Below are positions 1-9,309 of a stretch of 64,000 nucleotides of DNA, piece by piece (positions within the stretch are counted from its first letter, which is position 1; each line of letters starts with the position of its first letter). Source of the DNA: Chlorogloea purpurea SAG 13.99 (GTDB lineage: Bacteria > Cyanobacteriota > Cyanobacteriia > Cyanobacteriales > Microcystaceae); the NCBI GenBank assembly GCA_016903695.1, contig JADQBB010000017.1, forward strand, positions 16,457 to 80,456, in the 5' to 3' direction. The notes beneath the pieces are model-generated. The model was not told the origin of the DNA and did not search any database. It saw only the letters and a program-made list of their open reading frames with translations. A program made the position numbers and the translations under genes.

Positions 1-590
1 ACGATCGTATTGACCAAGCCCATTTCTAGAGCTTGTTGGGCGTTATACTGGCGACAGAGAAACCAAATTTCGCGAGCTTTCTTCTGTCCTACCACACGGG
101 CGAGATAACTTGCACCGAAGCCGCCGTCGAAGCTACCTACTTTGGGGCCGGTTTGACCGAACACGGCGTTATCTGCGGCGATCGTCAGGTCACAGAGTAA
201 GTGTAAAACATGACCGCCGCCGATTGCATAGCCCGCCACCAAAGCGATGACCACTTTAGGTAGAGAACGAATCAAACGCTGTAAATCCAGCACATTCAAA
301 CGAGGTACACCCGACTCATCAATGTAGCCACCCGTACCGCGTACGCTTTGATCGCCACCGGCGCAGAAAGCGTATTTCCCGTCCGTATGGGGGCCAGCGC
401 CGGTGAGCAGTATCACGCCAATTTTCGGGTCTTCCCTCGCGTCACAAAAAGCCGAGTATAACTCGAAAACCGTTTCGGGGCGGAAGGCATTCCGTTTATG
501 GGGGCGATTGATAGTAATTCTCGCCACACCTCCCCATTTGTGATATAGTATGTCCTCGTAATTTTTAACGCTTTCCCATTGGACTTCCAT
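1..590 (-). CDS. menB: 1,4-dihydroxy-2-naphthoyl-CoA synthase, 3' end outside window
   Basis: Crotonase-fold enzyme that closes the naphthoquinone ring in the phylloquinone/menaquinone pathway; in cyanobacteria the product feeds photosystem I. About 196 N-terminal residues are present and the C-terminus runs off the window edge. Visible family marks are an early [16 protein letters not shown] stretch (oxyanion-hole region), [10 protein letters not shown], and [12 protein letters not shown] followed by [17 protein letters not shown]. These are typical of MenB rather than of general enoyl-CoA hydratases. The ATG at 590 gives [14 protein letters not shown], a usual MenB start. The gene is divergent from murJ, with about 100 bases between them. 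No frameshift is seen in the part present. Confidence 0.93.
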   Translation of the reverse strand, partial: MEVQWESVKNYEDILYHKWGGVARITINRPHKRNAFRPETVFELYSAFCDAREDPKIGVILLTGAGPHTDGKYAFCAGGDQSVRGTGGYIDESGVPRLNVLDLQRLIRSLPKVVIALVAGYAIGGGHVLHLLCDLTIAADNAVFGQTGPKVGSFDGGFGASYLARVVGQKKAREIWFLCRQYNAQQALEMGLVNTI

Positions 591-696
591 CGTTTTCCAA
601 CCAAATCAGCATTTTAAACATACCCTATTTTCAGCCACCCATTGAAAGCAGATCGCTTTGGTGGTGATACAATCAACCCAAGAATCGAGGGAACAA

Positions 697-2301
697 GTGA
701 GTACCAATAAAAAAACCGGTCGCAGTTTAGCGGGTATAGCGGGCATACTAGCCTTAGCCACTCTGATCAGTAAGGTTTTCGGCTTAGTCCGTGAACAGGT
801 GATCGCGGCCGCCTACGGAGTCGGGGCCGTGGTCAACGCTTACGCTTACGCCTACGTCATACCAGGTTTTCTCCTGATTCTCTTGGGTGGCATTAATGGC
901 CCCTTCCACAGCGCCTTACTCAGCGTCTTGGCTAAAAGAGACAAATCAGAGGCGGCCCCACTGGTAGAAACCGTCACCACCTATGTAACGATCGTTCTCT
1001 CGATCTTAACCGTGGGGCTGGTGGTGTTCGCCGGTACTTTCATCGACTTATTAGCGCCAGGATTACAAGACCCGGCCCGCGGCATCGCCGTCCAACAACT
1101 ACAAATTATGGCCCCGATGGCTATATTAGCCGGTTTGATCGGTATCGGCTTCGGTACTCTCAACGCGGCGGATCAGTATTGGCTACCGGGTTTGAGTCCT
1201 CTTTTTTCTAGCTTGACCGTGATCATCGGTGTGGGTTTACTAGCCTGGCAATTGGGCGCTAATATTAACGCCCCCGATTATATCCATCTCGGCGGTTTCG
1301 TCCTCGCTGTCGGTACTCTGTTGGGGGCCCTCTGGCAATGGCTGGCACAACTGGGGGCCCAGATGAAAGCGGGGATGGGTACTATCCGCCCCCGTTTCGA
1401 TTGGCGCATCCCCGGTGTCACCGATGTATTGAAGGTGATGATACCGGCCACTCTCTCATCGGGGATGTTACATATCAACGTTTACACGGATTTATTCTTC
1501 GCTTCTTTCATTCCCAACGCGGCGGCGGCGATGCGTTACGCCAGTTTTATCGTCCTCACCCCCCTGGGAATCGTTTCTAATATGATCCTCGTGCCTTTAT
1601 TACCCGTTTTCTCTCGTCTGGCGGAACCGGATAAATGGCCGGAGTTAAAGGAGCGAATCCGTCAAGGGTTATTTCTGACGGCTTTAACGATGTTGCCCCT
1701 CACTGCTTTGTTTATAGCTCTATCCCTACCAATCGTGCAAGTGATCTACGAGCGGGGTGCTTTCAATCTGGCCGCTTCCGAAGAAGTAGTGCCGGTATTG
1801 ATGGCTTACGGCTTCGGTATGTTTTTCTATCTGGGGCGCGATGTGCTTTTAAGGGTATTTTACGCCTTGGGCGATGGCACTGTACCTTTCAAAGTGAGTA
1901 TGTTTAATATTTTCCTGAATGGCTTATTGGACTTCTTTTTCTACAAGCCTTTCGGTACTCCTGGATTAGTGCTAGCCACCGTTAGTGTCAATGTATCCTC
2001 TATGGCGATATTTTTATGGATTCTCCACCGTCGCCTCGGTGGTTTACCTCTGGTTGACTGGGGGCTTACTTTGTTGGCCTTGTCGGGGATTACTTTTCTC
2101 TCCGGTTTATCTAGTTGGGGTTTTAATGATCTCTGGTACGAGTTTTTACCTCACGATAGTTTTTTATCGAGATTGGCCCAATTGTGTTTATCTAGCGTCG
2201 TGGCTCTAGCGGTATTTTTCTCTCTCTGCCTATTATTAAAATTACCGGAATTGAATATATTAATAACTCGTATTAAGCAAAAGTTAGGACGTAAACGCTA
2301 A
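697..2301 (+). CDS. murJ: Lipid II flippase MurJ (MviN family)
   Basis: Integral membrane protein that flips lipid II across the cytoplasmic membrane for peptidoglycan synthesis. The sequence is almost entirely hydrophobic helices (about 14). It has the N-terminal MurJ signature LATLISKVFGLVREQVIAAA and later FYLGRDVLLRVFYALGDG. The open frame extends back to a TTG at 658, but the GTG at 697 has a good Shine-Dalgarno (GAGGGA at 687-692) and gives MSTNKKTGRSLAGIAGI, the common cyanobacterial N-terminus, so 697 is preferred. Product about 534 residues, normal for the family. Its last codons overlap the convergent downstream gene by 4 bases. Confidence 0.93.
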   Translation: MSTNKKTGRSLAGIAGILALATLISKVFGLVREQVIAAAYGVGAVVNAYAYAYVIPGFLLILLGGINGPFHSALLSVLAKRDKSEAAPLVETVTTYVTIVLSILTVGLVVFAGTFIDLLAPGLQDPARGIAVQQLQIMAPMAILAGLIGIGFGTLNAADQYWLPGLSPLFSSLTVIIGVGLLAWQLGANINAPDYIHLGGFVLAVGTLLGALWQWLAQLGAQMKAGMGTIRPRFDWRIPGVTDVLKVMIPATLSSGMLHINVYTDLFFASFIPNAAAAMRYASFIVLTPLGIVSNMILVPLLPVFSRLAEPDKWPELKERIRQGLFLTALTMLPLTALFIALSLPIVQVIYERGAFNLAASEEVVPVLMAYGFGMFFYLGRDVLLRVFYALGDGTVPFKVSMFNIFLNGLLDFFFYKPFGTPGLVLATVSVNVSSMAIFLWILHRRLGGLPLVDWGLTLLALSGITFLSGLSSWGFNDLWYEFLPHDSFLSRLAQLCLSSVVALAVFFSLCLLLKLPELNILITRIKQKLGRKR

Positions 2302-3866
2302 TTTTTCCGGCGCTTATTTTTCCTGAGCAGCGATTTGATACCCCGCCAAACATTAAGGATTAGATTTTCCGCCCAGAGAATTATTGTATCCAATCCCTCT
2401 AAAATTCTCTCCAAGGGGTGCTTCACGTAACCGCCCGATACACTCTTCGTTTCTACCCATTCGTGCGGTTCGTAAGCGTCAAAAAGTGGGTCAATGTAAG
2501 GTTTTTCAAATGGGGTTAAACTGTTTTCCTCTTCTTCGCCCCGGACGATTGACGAGGTGGATGGTGTGGATATTACTAGATCCGAAGGGGTGACGGGTTT
2601 TTTCTCGATCGCTTTCGGTTTATTAAGGTTAGCGATCGCTCTACCGATGGACTTGCCGCTGCCTTTCTTCTTCCTCGGTTTACCTTGGGGTAACTTTTTC
2701 AATATCTCTTCGATTTTGCCTTCGATTCTATCTCGTTCCGGGTTCGTTGATTGTGACTTGCGGCTCTCCACTACCGACTCCTCCCCGGCGTATAAATCCG
2801 TCCAAGATAGCCACGGGTCTTCTGGGACTGCTGTAGCGGCCGCGGGAGCGATCAGAGGTGTTGTGGGCGAGGCGAAATAATGATCCACGGCAGCTTTAAT
2901 CAGGGCGGCGATCGTGAAAGGGTCTTCCTTGATCCTATCGAGAACATCATCGGATTCCTGTTCACCCAACCAAACCCTTATACGGGTTTGTAGATAACCG
3001 CTGAAAAATTTGATCCTGGCGGGTAAATTTTCCCGCACGCCTGGAAGTGTTGCCACCCCATCCTTATGGGCCCCAGTAGCTTCTAAAGATTCGTAACCCG
3101 CCGGTGTGCCGAAATAATGATCGATCGCACCGTAGATCAGCCAATATAAACGCCAGATATAAACTTTATAAGTAGTTTCCGGCGGCGGGGCGGTCGTGTC
3201 GAAACGAGCGAGGGTTTCGTCGAGGGCAACGATAATGGGCGGGGTGGAGGGGGGAAGGGGTGCGGGTACGGGTAGGGATGATTCCCCGAATATATCGATA
3301 CTGAGGGCCACTTCTCCTTGTTGTTCCCAGCTCATCAATTGCCAGAACCAGCGAATCGGCGCTAATACTTTCGTTTGTTTCTGGGGCATTAACCCTGGTG
3401 CTTGCCTAGTAAATTTAGCTTTGAGACGCAGGTCGTAATAGTAATTAGCGATCGCTGTTTTGATCTCCCGCTCTAACTGCCGTTGTTGCGGGGGTTCGAT
3501 AATGTCTAATATTTCCTGTTCGGGAGAGACGAAAACCAATTGCCGGCCTTGGAGGTCAGTAGCGATCGCACTCGCTAGAGAGGGGGTATCTTGGACTATT
3601 TCTAGTACCCTCTCTAGGGGATAGAGAATTTCTGCCTCCGGGGGGGCGGCAAAAGGTAACTGCTTATAGTGTAGAGATCGGGTCAGAGTTTTTTGGGCCT
3701 GTCTGGCACTTTGAACTATAAAGTAGATCGGATAGAGAAGAATCTGCAATCCCAGATCCACGGTGTTCTGCAACTGGCGCAGACCACGACCGAGACGAAC
3801 TTTAACTTTGATCGATTGACGGTTTAGGAGGTTAAACAGTCGGCTTTTATAAGGGGAAGCGGACAT
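2298..3866 (-). CDS. Conserved cyanobacterial hypothetical protein, 522 aa
   Basis: No function recognised. The N-terminal 60 residues are basic, with one hydrophobic stretch around residues 36-50 (VDLGLQILLYPIYFIVQSA) that could associate with membrane. The middle holds two copies of a short motif, AIDHYFGTP and AVDHYFASP, each after a run of aromatic or aliphatic residues, suggesting an internal duplication. A Pro/Ser/Lys-rich linker (about 370-440) precedes a C-terminal amphipathic segment and a basic tail (LLRKNKRRKN). No catalytic motif seen. It converges on murJ with a 4-base overlap. The overall look is that of a lineage-restricted cyanobacterial protein, possibly a membrane-associated scaffold, which is inference only. 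Confidence 0.75.
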   Translation of the reverse strand: MSASPYKSRLFNLLNRQSIKVKVRLGRGLRQLQNTVDLGLQILLYPIYFIVQSARQAQKTLTRSLHYKQLPFAAPPEAEILYPLERVLEIVQDTPSLASAIATDLQGRQLVFVSPEQEILDIIEPPQQRQLEREIKTAIANYYYDLRLKAKFTRQAPGLMPQKQTKVLAPIRWFWQLMSWEQQGEVALSIDIFGESSLPVPAPLPPSTPPIIVALDETLARFDTTAPPPETTYKVYIWRLYWLIYGAIDHYFGTPAGYESLEATGAHKDGVATLPGVRENLPARIKFFSGYLQTRIRVWLGEQESDDVLDRIKEDPFTIAALIKAAVDHYFASPTTPLIAPAAATAVPEDPWLSWTDLYAGEESVVESRKSQSTNPERDRIEGKIEEILKKLPQGKPRKKKGSGKSIGRAIANLNKPKAIEKKPVTPSDLVISTPSTSSIVRGEEEENSLTPFEKPYIDPLFDAYEPHEWVETKSVSGGYVKHPLERILEGLDTIILWAENLILNVWRGIKSLLRKNKRRKN

Positions 3867-3973
3867 TAATTTCAGGAGACATCATCTTCATCTACACTAG
3901 CTTATCAGGGGCTTAGTTGCGATTAAGCCCGCCGAAAAAAGAGCATCCCGATTATCGAATTCTTATCGTTTAC

Positions 3974-3999
3974 CCGACCGTGATTGAAATCACGGTCGG
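3974..3999. terminator. 12-bp perfect palindrome downstream of pilQ
   Basis: Arms CCGACCGTGATT (3974-3985) and AATCACGGTCGG (3988-3999) are exact complements around a 2-base centre. It lies 43 bases beyond the pilQ stop on the minus strand and so could end that transcript. No strong T-run follows, so a repeat-element or protein-binding role is also possible. The same core, GACCGTGAT/ATCACGGTC, recurs at 10651-10671. Confidence 0.55.
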
Positions 4000-4041
4000 T
4001 TATGGCTGCCGGTTATGGCACAAAGGGGATACTTCCTGAGA

Positions 4042-6159
4042 TCAAGGCTTCGGTTGCACAGGGAAACCTTGTTTTCTGAGGATTTCGGCTGCATCAGTAC
4101 CGGGGGTGTAATTATAACCGAGAGCAGAATCAGGATTATCGTCAACAACCTTGGGAGTTAAAAGGATGATCACCTCATTTCTCCCGTATTGATTGGTACG
4201 GCTTCTAAATAAAGCGCCGAGGATGGGAATATCGCCCAAGATAGGTACTTTCGTCTCGCTAGATCGATCGGTTTCTTGGATGATGCCGGAAAGGATCAAA
4301 CTTTGTCCATCTCGTAAACGGATCTGACCGGAAGTTAACTCACGTCTGGATAATAAAGTCAACTGGTTCACCGTACCACCGCCGCTATCGAAGCTCGCGG
4401 AGGGGCCTGGAGAAGCCACGGTGGGACTGACGGACAGATTAACAAAGCCGTTATCATCGATCCTGTCCACATTGACCGTCAGGGTTAAACCGGCATCGGA
4501 CAGTACGGGCGTGGTAGTCCTGACACCGCTGAGAGGATCGACCTGGGTGTTAACGCTTTCAATAACTTTTTGAGTGAGTTTCACCGTCGCCTGTTGACCT
4601 TCCTGAACCACTAAAGAAGGGTCGGTGAGGATCTTGGCGTTACCGCTGACGATACTGGCCTGTAAAGTCGCCAAGAATTTTTGCGGATACTGGAACAGAG
4701 TCGGCGCTCCATAAGTATAAGTTACCTGCCCTGTTTGCGGGTCAACAGTCACCTGGGTAACACCGGGTTGGAAGGGGTTATTATTACGACCGAAGCTAGG
4801 ACGGGCGTAGGGGGAGAACTGATCGGCAAAATCATTGAAACCGCGAATCACGTTACCGAAGGGGGCCCTCGAACCCAAGGCGCCGTTACCGCTTTGATAG
4901 TCAAAGAATGGGGTGATCGTCGCTTCGCCGCCGGTGATCAGGTTTTCGATCGGCACCACCGGGGGAGCGAAACCCCCTGGTTTTGACACTTGGCTCGCTG
5001 GCGGGGGGTTCATGTTACCGAAGTTAAGGACTGCCGCCCCGTTATCTTGAACGAAGTAACCGTCGTTAAAACCGAAAGCGAAACTGCTGTTGAAATTATC
5101 CGTATTTAACAGGTTAATATCGATAACTTTGACGTTGACCACTACCTGACGACGGCGGGCATCGAGTTGTAGTAGGAGGGAGGAGGCTATCTGTACCTTA
5201 CGGGGTTCCCCTATTAAAGTAATCGAGTTCAAACGTTCATCAGCGGCCACCCTCAAACCGGTCAATAGTAGAGGGGCCCTCGATTTATCGGTGTTGGAGG
5301 GGGCTAACGCTTCTAACTCGGACGGTCTATCTCTCCGGCCGATGATCCTTCCCGTTAAAGGATCGACAATATCTTCGGTTCGGGAAACGAGGCGTTGGAA
5401 TTCCGCACCCTGTCCGGCGAGGAAGGTGGCGGCACTAGCCGTGTTAACTTGATTGAGGCGCATAGTCCGGCTGATGATATTACGGGCTTCCTGGGGCAAT
5501 TGAGCGCCCACGAACACCGTCCGCCCTTGCACGTTAGCTTGTAATCCCGACACCATGAGAACGGCGTTGAATATATCCTCGACCGATTCGTTAGTGAATT
5601 CCAAGGAAACGGTTCTCTCGGCATTTTCCGCCCCTTGGGCGCTGGTGAATACCACGTTATAACCGGCGTAGTTGGCTAGGGTCATCAACACTTCCCGGGC
5701 CGATGCTTCCCGCAGTAATACCCTGGGAACGACGATCGAGGTGGCGAATTTAACTCGATCGAGGGAGGCATCGATGTTAGATATGGCAATATCGCCCACC
5801 GGGGGGGCCACCGCCCTCGGTAGTGCCGGTATATTGGGGTTTTGGGCGGTGGAACCGGTTTTATTACCTTCGATGATAATTTCCGGTCTGGGTACTAATA
5901 CCGGGTTAGAGGGGGGTGTGGCTTGGGTTAATAAAGTTTTGGAATCGTCTATTTCTAAATTTTTGATTTTTTGCGACAGTTTATTTAAAGACCCGGTGGT
6001 GGTCACAGGTTGTAGGTCGGAAAACTGGGGTAGTTTCGAGTTATGCTCACGACTATTTCCCGGAAAACTTGGCAATTGGGAGGCACGTACTGCTTCTGTA
6101 GAAACGCCTAGTAACAGTATTAGTGCTTTGAGCATCACTAAATATTTAAATAATTTCAC
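4042..6159 (-). CDS. pilQ: Type IV pilus secretin PilQ
   Basis: Outer-membrane secretin that lets the type IV pilus leave the cell; in cyanobacteria these pili serve phototactic motility and DNA uptake. Residues 1-26 are a signal peptide (ALILLLGVSTEAVRASQ). A Pro-rich spacer follows, then an STN-like domain (about 145-215, LREASAREVLMTLANYAGYNVV), N-domain modules with a long Gly/Asn-rich insert (about 385-490), and the C-terminal secretin domain (VKVIDINLLN, then LRDGQSLILSGI, VPILGDIPILGALFRS, NEVIILLTPKVV). I do not see a clear AMIN domain at the N-terminus. It is the last gene of pilM-N-O-Q, 73 bases after pilO. Confidence 0.93.
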   Translation of the reverse strand: MKLFKYLVMLKALILLLGVSTEAVRASQLPSFPGNSREHNSKLPQFSDLQPVTTTGSLNKLSQKIKNLEIDDSKTLLTQATPPSNPVLVPRPEIIIEGNKTGSTAQNPNIPALPRAVAPPVGDIAISNIDASLDRVKFATSIVVPRVLLREASAREVLMTLANYAGYNVVFTSAQGAENAERTVSLEFTNESVEDIFNAVLMVSGLQANVQGRTVFVGAQLPQEARNIISRTMRLNQVNTASAATFLAGQGAEFQRLVSRTEDIVDPLTGRIIGRRDRPSELEALAPSNTDKSRAPLLLTGLRVAADERLNSITLIGEPRKVQIASSLLLQLDARRRQVVVNVKVIDINLLNTDNFNSSFAFGFNDGYFVQDNGAAVLNFGNMNPPPASQVSKPGGFAPPVVPIENLITGGEATITPFFDYQSGNGALGSRAPFGNVIRGFNDFADQFSPYARPSFGRNNNPFQPGVTQVTVDPQTGQVTYTYGAPTLFQYPQKFLATLQASIVSGNAKILTDPSLVVQEGQQATVKLTQKVIESVNTQVDPLSGVRTTTPVLSDAGLTLTVNVDRIDDNGFVNLSVSPTVASPGPSASFDSGGGTVNQLTLLSRRELTSGQIRLRDGQSLILSGIIQETDRSSETKVPILGDIPILGALFRSRTNQYGRNEVIILLTPKVVDDNPDSALGYNYTPGTDAAEILRKQGFPVQPKP

Positions 6160-6232
6160 TTTCTCACCTCACACTAATTTTTATTTTTGGGCTGATTGTC
6201 TGGAAATCAAAAGGACATTCTCACTACATGAT

Positions 6233-7021
6233 TTATTTCGGCGCACCTCCTGCTGGCGGTTGTCCCGGTTGACCTGCCGGTGCGGGCGGCGGCGCTAATT
6301 TAGCCACTTCTTCCGGTGTTAAAGGCAGGATCATGTCTAGGGAGAAAGTTGTTTCCACGGGTTTATTAGTATCTGCGACTACTTGAGCGGTGTTTTTCCC
6401 GGTCTTGAATACTTTCCCGGTTATACCCCCCGTCCCGCCTTGGGTGTTAATGTTTTTAATTAAAATTAACGGCTGTAGACGCTCTAGATCTCTTAAAACA
6501 TTTTGCGTATTTTCATAATTCGCTTTCATCTTCACGCTGTAACTTTGCCGTTTTAATTTGTTATTAACTGCGGCACCGAGAGAACTATCGCTGACGATCG
6601 CCGCATCTCCCACGGGTTGAAAACTATTTAATTCCACATTCCTCGCTTTAAAAACTTTGTCTACATCTATTAAAATCGTGTTTAAATCGTTTTGATCGGC
6701 GAACATGGACAGTATTTGACTTTTAACCGCCTGTTTTTGGGCTAGATCACTTTTTAATTTTTCAAATCTAGTCGGCTTCGTCAGTCCTTTTTGTTGATCC
6801 AACTGCTGTTGTTTCGTCGCTTCATCGGTTTTTAATTGTTGATACTCGTTGTAGGCGGGCAATACCCAGTTCATCGCTAGATATAGAGAAGCTAGAAGCC
6901 CCACTATAGCGGCGGCGATACCACTATTTCTGGGATTAAACGTTACGCCGAAGGCTGTGGGGTATTCCTCTATATCCTCGTCGGCTTTATTAGCGGGTAA
7001 ATATTCATCACTAAAACTCAT
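6233..7021 (-). CDS. pilO: Type IV pilus inner-membrane protein PilO
   Basis: Bitopic protein that pairs with PilN to form the inner-membrane alignment complex of the pilus. One membrane helix near residues 34-54 (IAAAIVGLLASLYLAMNWVL) follows a cytoplasmic N-terminus. A coiled coil (about 60-105) and a periplasmic ferredoxin-like domain come next. The C-terminus is a Pro/Gly/Ala-rich tail (LAPPPAPAGQPGQPPAGG). Its start overlaps the pilN stop by 4 bases, so translation is probably coupled. As in other cyanobacteria no pilP gene is present; the Pro-rich tail is a cyanobacterial feature rather than a PilP fusion. Confidence 0.88.
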   Translation of the reverse strand: MSFSDEYLPANKADEDIEEYPTAFGVTFNPRNSGIAAAIVGLLASLYLAMNWVLPAYNEYQQLKTDEATKQQQLDQQKGLTKPTRFEKLKSDLAQKQAVKSQILSMFADQNDLNTILIDVDKVFKARNVELNSFQPVGDAAIVSDSSLGAAVNNKLKRQSYSVKMKANYENTQNVLRDLERLQPLILIKNINTQGGTGGITGKVFKTGKNTAQVVADTNKPVETTFSLDMILPLTPEEVAKLAPPPAPAGQPGQPPAGGAPK

Positions 7022-7785
7022 GGTTTAACAACTCCCTTTTCTTCTAAAGTTTTTAATCGGGTTACTACTCCCACCGCACCGTTACGGGCGATATTCGGTA
7101 GCAATTGCGAGGATGGGGTATTAGTCAGCATGGTGGTTATGGTGTACTGTACCGCTTGGGGAAAGGTGACGGTAACGTTGGGAATGTTCGCTAACTGCGC
7201 CGGGTAGTTTGCCAGTTGGGCTGTATCGATTCTTGTTCTGGTGGCATCGATAAAAGGTGAACTCTGTAAGGTTAATACATAGTCGTTAACATCGCTGAAA
7301 CTTTTGGCGAAACCGTTAATCTTCAACATAGTTCTCGGTTCTGTATCACCTTTGGCGGCATCGGGCGGAACTTCGGTCTGTTGGATACTATTGATCTCCA
7401 CGGTTTGAGGAGTTTGTATTCTCAACTCTTGTAATAGGGCCGACCAAGGTCGAATCTGATTGAAGACACTCACTAACGCCGCGGTTTCCGCGTCTACATC
7501 TTTAATTTGTTGCTCTATTTCGCCTAATTTTTTAGTTTCTCCCTGGGCTAATCCTAAATCTTGATCTAATTTTTGAATATTGGCTTGTGTTTGGGCTTTT
7601 TGGGCCCCGATGAGAAAACCTAGTAATCCTGTCAGGGCCAATAATCCCACACCTACACCTATACCGATGAACAGGGGGGCTTGTTTCCTGACGGCGACAC
7701 CGGTGGGTACTTTGGTGACGGTGGCGCTTTTACCCCCCGTGTTCAGATGTCGGTCTTTGAGTAGGTTGATGTCTAGACTGTACAT
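7018..7785 (-). CDS. pilN: Type IV pilus assembly protein PilN
   Basis: Inner-membrane partner of PilM and PilO. The N-terminus MYSLDINLLKDR matches the PilN peptide that docks in the PilM groove (consensus INLLP.R). A membrane helix lies at about residues 37-60 (FIGIGVGVGLLALTGLLGFL), then a coiled coil (about 65-110) and a periplasmic domain containing LLQELRIQTPQTVEINSI. It begins 6 bases after pilM and overlaps pilO by 4 bases. Confidence 0.9.
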   Translation of the reverse strand: MYSLDINLLKDRHLNTGGKSATVTKVPTGVAVRKQAPLFIGIGVGVGLLALTGLLGFLIGAQKAQTQANIQKLDQDLGLAQGETKKLGEIEQQIKDVDAETAALVSVFNQIRPWSALLQELRIQTPQTVEINSIQQTEVPPDAAKGDTEPRTMLKINGFAKSFSDVNDYVLTLQSSPFIDATRTRIDTAQLANYPAQLANIPNVTVTFPQAVQYTITTMLTNTPSSQLLPNIARNGAVGVVTRLKTLEEKGVVKP

Positions 7786-7791
7786 GATTTT

Positions 7792-8922
7792 TTATACTTC
7801 CCTTAATCCTAATCCGAGTACTGTGCCCAAGCTGGGTCGTTTGGTATTGGGTATGTTTTGATCCAAGTCTATGGCTAATGAGGAGATGGGATCTATTTGT
7901 ATGGTGGGGATGCTCAATCTCTGGGTGAAAAATTCGTCTAATTGTTGCAGTCCCCCTCCAGGCCCCGCTAGTAGTAACTGTACTATTTCCAGTTCGTCGC
8001 TTTGATTAAGGTAAAAGTTGATCGATCGTCTCAATTCATCGGTTAATTCTCCTAGAACTCTCAAGAGCGCGGACATTCCAGGATTCACTCCTGCCCCTGT
8101 AGTTGAACTACTCAAGCTGTCAAAGGCGGTTATGGGGATAGTTAAGCCCTGCAATACTTCGGGGTTTCTGGTGGGCGGTAGATTCATCGCTCTCGATAGG
8201 GCGTTCTGTAGTTGAAATGTACCGATCGGTACGGTTCGTGAAAATTGCGGTACTCCATCGACTATAATCGCGATTTCTGTATTGTCAAATTCTATATCTA
8301 CTACCACGGCGGCTTCGTGGGAGCTGAATTGACGCAATTGATCCCTGATAGTTCTAATCAGGGCGAAGCTGTTCACTTCTAGTACATCTACCTGTAAGCC
8401 CGCTTGGGAGAAGGTTTCCATATATGAATCCGTTACTTCCCTGCGGGTGGCCACGAGCAGTACCTGTACTTTTTCGATGCCATCCCCATCTTGAAAGTAG
8501 CCTAGTTTTTGATAGTCGAGGTCTACTTCTTCTCTCGGATAGGGTAGGTACAAACTGGCTTCGTGGTTTAGAACCATATCCTGCAATTCTCTTTCATCTA
8601 ATTCGGCGGGCAAAGGGATGATTCTAATAATTGACTCCCGCATCGGCACACCCGTTGCCACTCGCTTAGTTTTGATTTTATTTTGACTCAGTATCTCTCT
8701 GATCAGTTCGGCTAAAGCCGGTGAATCTATTATTTTCCCTTCTTCAAATATCCCTTCTGGTACTTCTAAAGAACAATATTTAACTAATTTATATCCTTGG
8801 GATTGTTTGGCTATTTGCGCTAGATTCAACCTTTCCGGGGTTATCTCTAACCCTACGCCAGTGGTTTTTTTGGCGAATAAGCTCGACAGGTTTAAATTTT
8901 TAAAGTTGATGGACTTGAGCAT
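7792..8922 (-). CDS. pilM: Type IV pilus actin-like ATPase PilM
   Basis: Cytoplasmic actin/FtsA-like protein that links the pilus motor side to PilN. It shows GVGLEITPERLNLAQI at the N-terminus (phosphate-1-like loop), AAVVVDIEFDNTEIAIIVDG (phosphate-2 region) and LLLAGPGGGLQQLDEFF (adenosine motif), with the PilM marker VLNHEASLYLPYPREEVDLD. Length 376 is normal. It is the first gene of the pilMNOQ operon; the promoter should lie in the roughly 390-base divergent region at 8923-9309. An annotated or model start other than the ATG at 8922 is unlikely. Confidence 0.92.
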   Translation of the reverse strand: MLKSINFKNLNLSSLFAKKTTGVGLEITPERLNLAQIAKQSQGYKLVKYCSLEVPEGIFEEGKIIDSPALAELIREILSQNKIKTKRVATGVPMRESIIRIIPLPAELDERELQDMVLNHEASLYLPYPREEVDLDYQKLGYFQDGDGIEKVQVLLVATRREVTDSYMETFSQAGLQVDVLEVNSFALIRTIRDQLRQFSSHEAAVVVDIEFDNTEIAIIVDGVPQFSRTVPIGTFQLQNALSRAMNLPPTRNPEVLQGLTIPITAFDSLSSSTTGAGVNPGMSALLRVLGELTDELRRSINFYLNQSDELEIVQLLLAGPGGGLQQLDEFFTQRLSIPTIQIDPISSLAIDLDQNIPNTKRPSLGTVLGLGLREV

Positions 8923-9309
8923 AGTTTGGCTTCTCGGCAGACAGCTTTGACGATCTTTTCTCTGGTTAGTTATAAATATTTTTCAGTAATCAGAATCTTC
9001 CGTTTACTGATTTTATTTAGGTTTATCTTAACTAACAATAGGACTTGTGTGAAAAGTGAGGCAACATTATTATTGACATGATTTCTTATCAAGAAATTGT
9101 CAAGGATGTTGTCAATTTTTGTTAAGAGAACGGCAGGTAAGAGAGGAGAAGCCAAGCTATTGTAGTGAATTTTGGAAAAAGCCCCGGGCTTCCTCGAAGA
9201 TTCTTAACAATACCAAGGCGCGACCTTCACGTTTATCTAAGATCACTTACCTTTTTTGATAACATACCCAGAAGGTAAACGCAAGTTGCTCTATACATTA
9301 TTAAAATAT
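8923..9309. other. Divergent intergenic region between pilM and pmbA
   Basis: About 387 bases with no convincing gene; an open frame at 8970-9155 has a composition unlike coding sequence. It should hold the pilMNOQ promoter and the pmbA promoter. The only structure I see is an imperfect inverted repeat at 9075-9101 (GACATGATTTCTT, then AAGAAATTGTC) in a T/A-rich stretch, which could be an operator or a transcript hairpin. Confidence 0.5.

Noticed and set aside
5672..6298. 208-codon open frame on the plus strand over pilQ and pilO
   Set aside because: It is the reverse-strand shadow of two well-supported pilus genes and has no family character.
8970..9155. Open frame of 61 codons on the minus strand between pilM and pmbA
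   Set aside because: It lies in a divergent promoter region, has low-complexity Ile/Asn/Leu composition and no ribosome-binding site.
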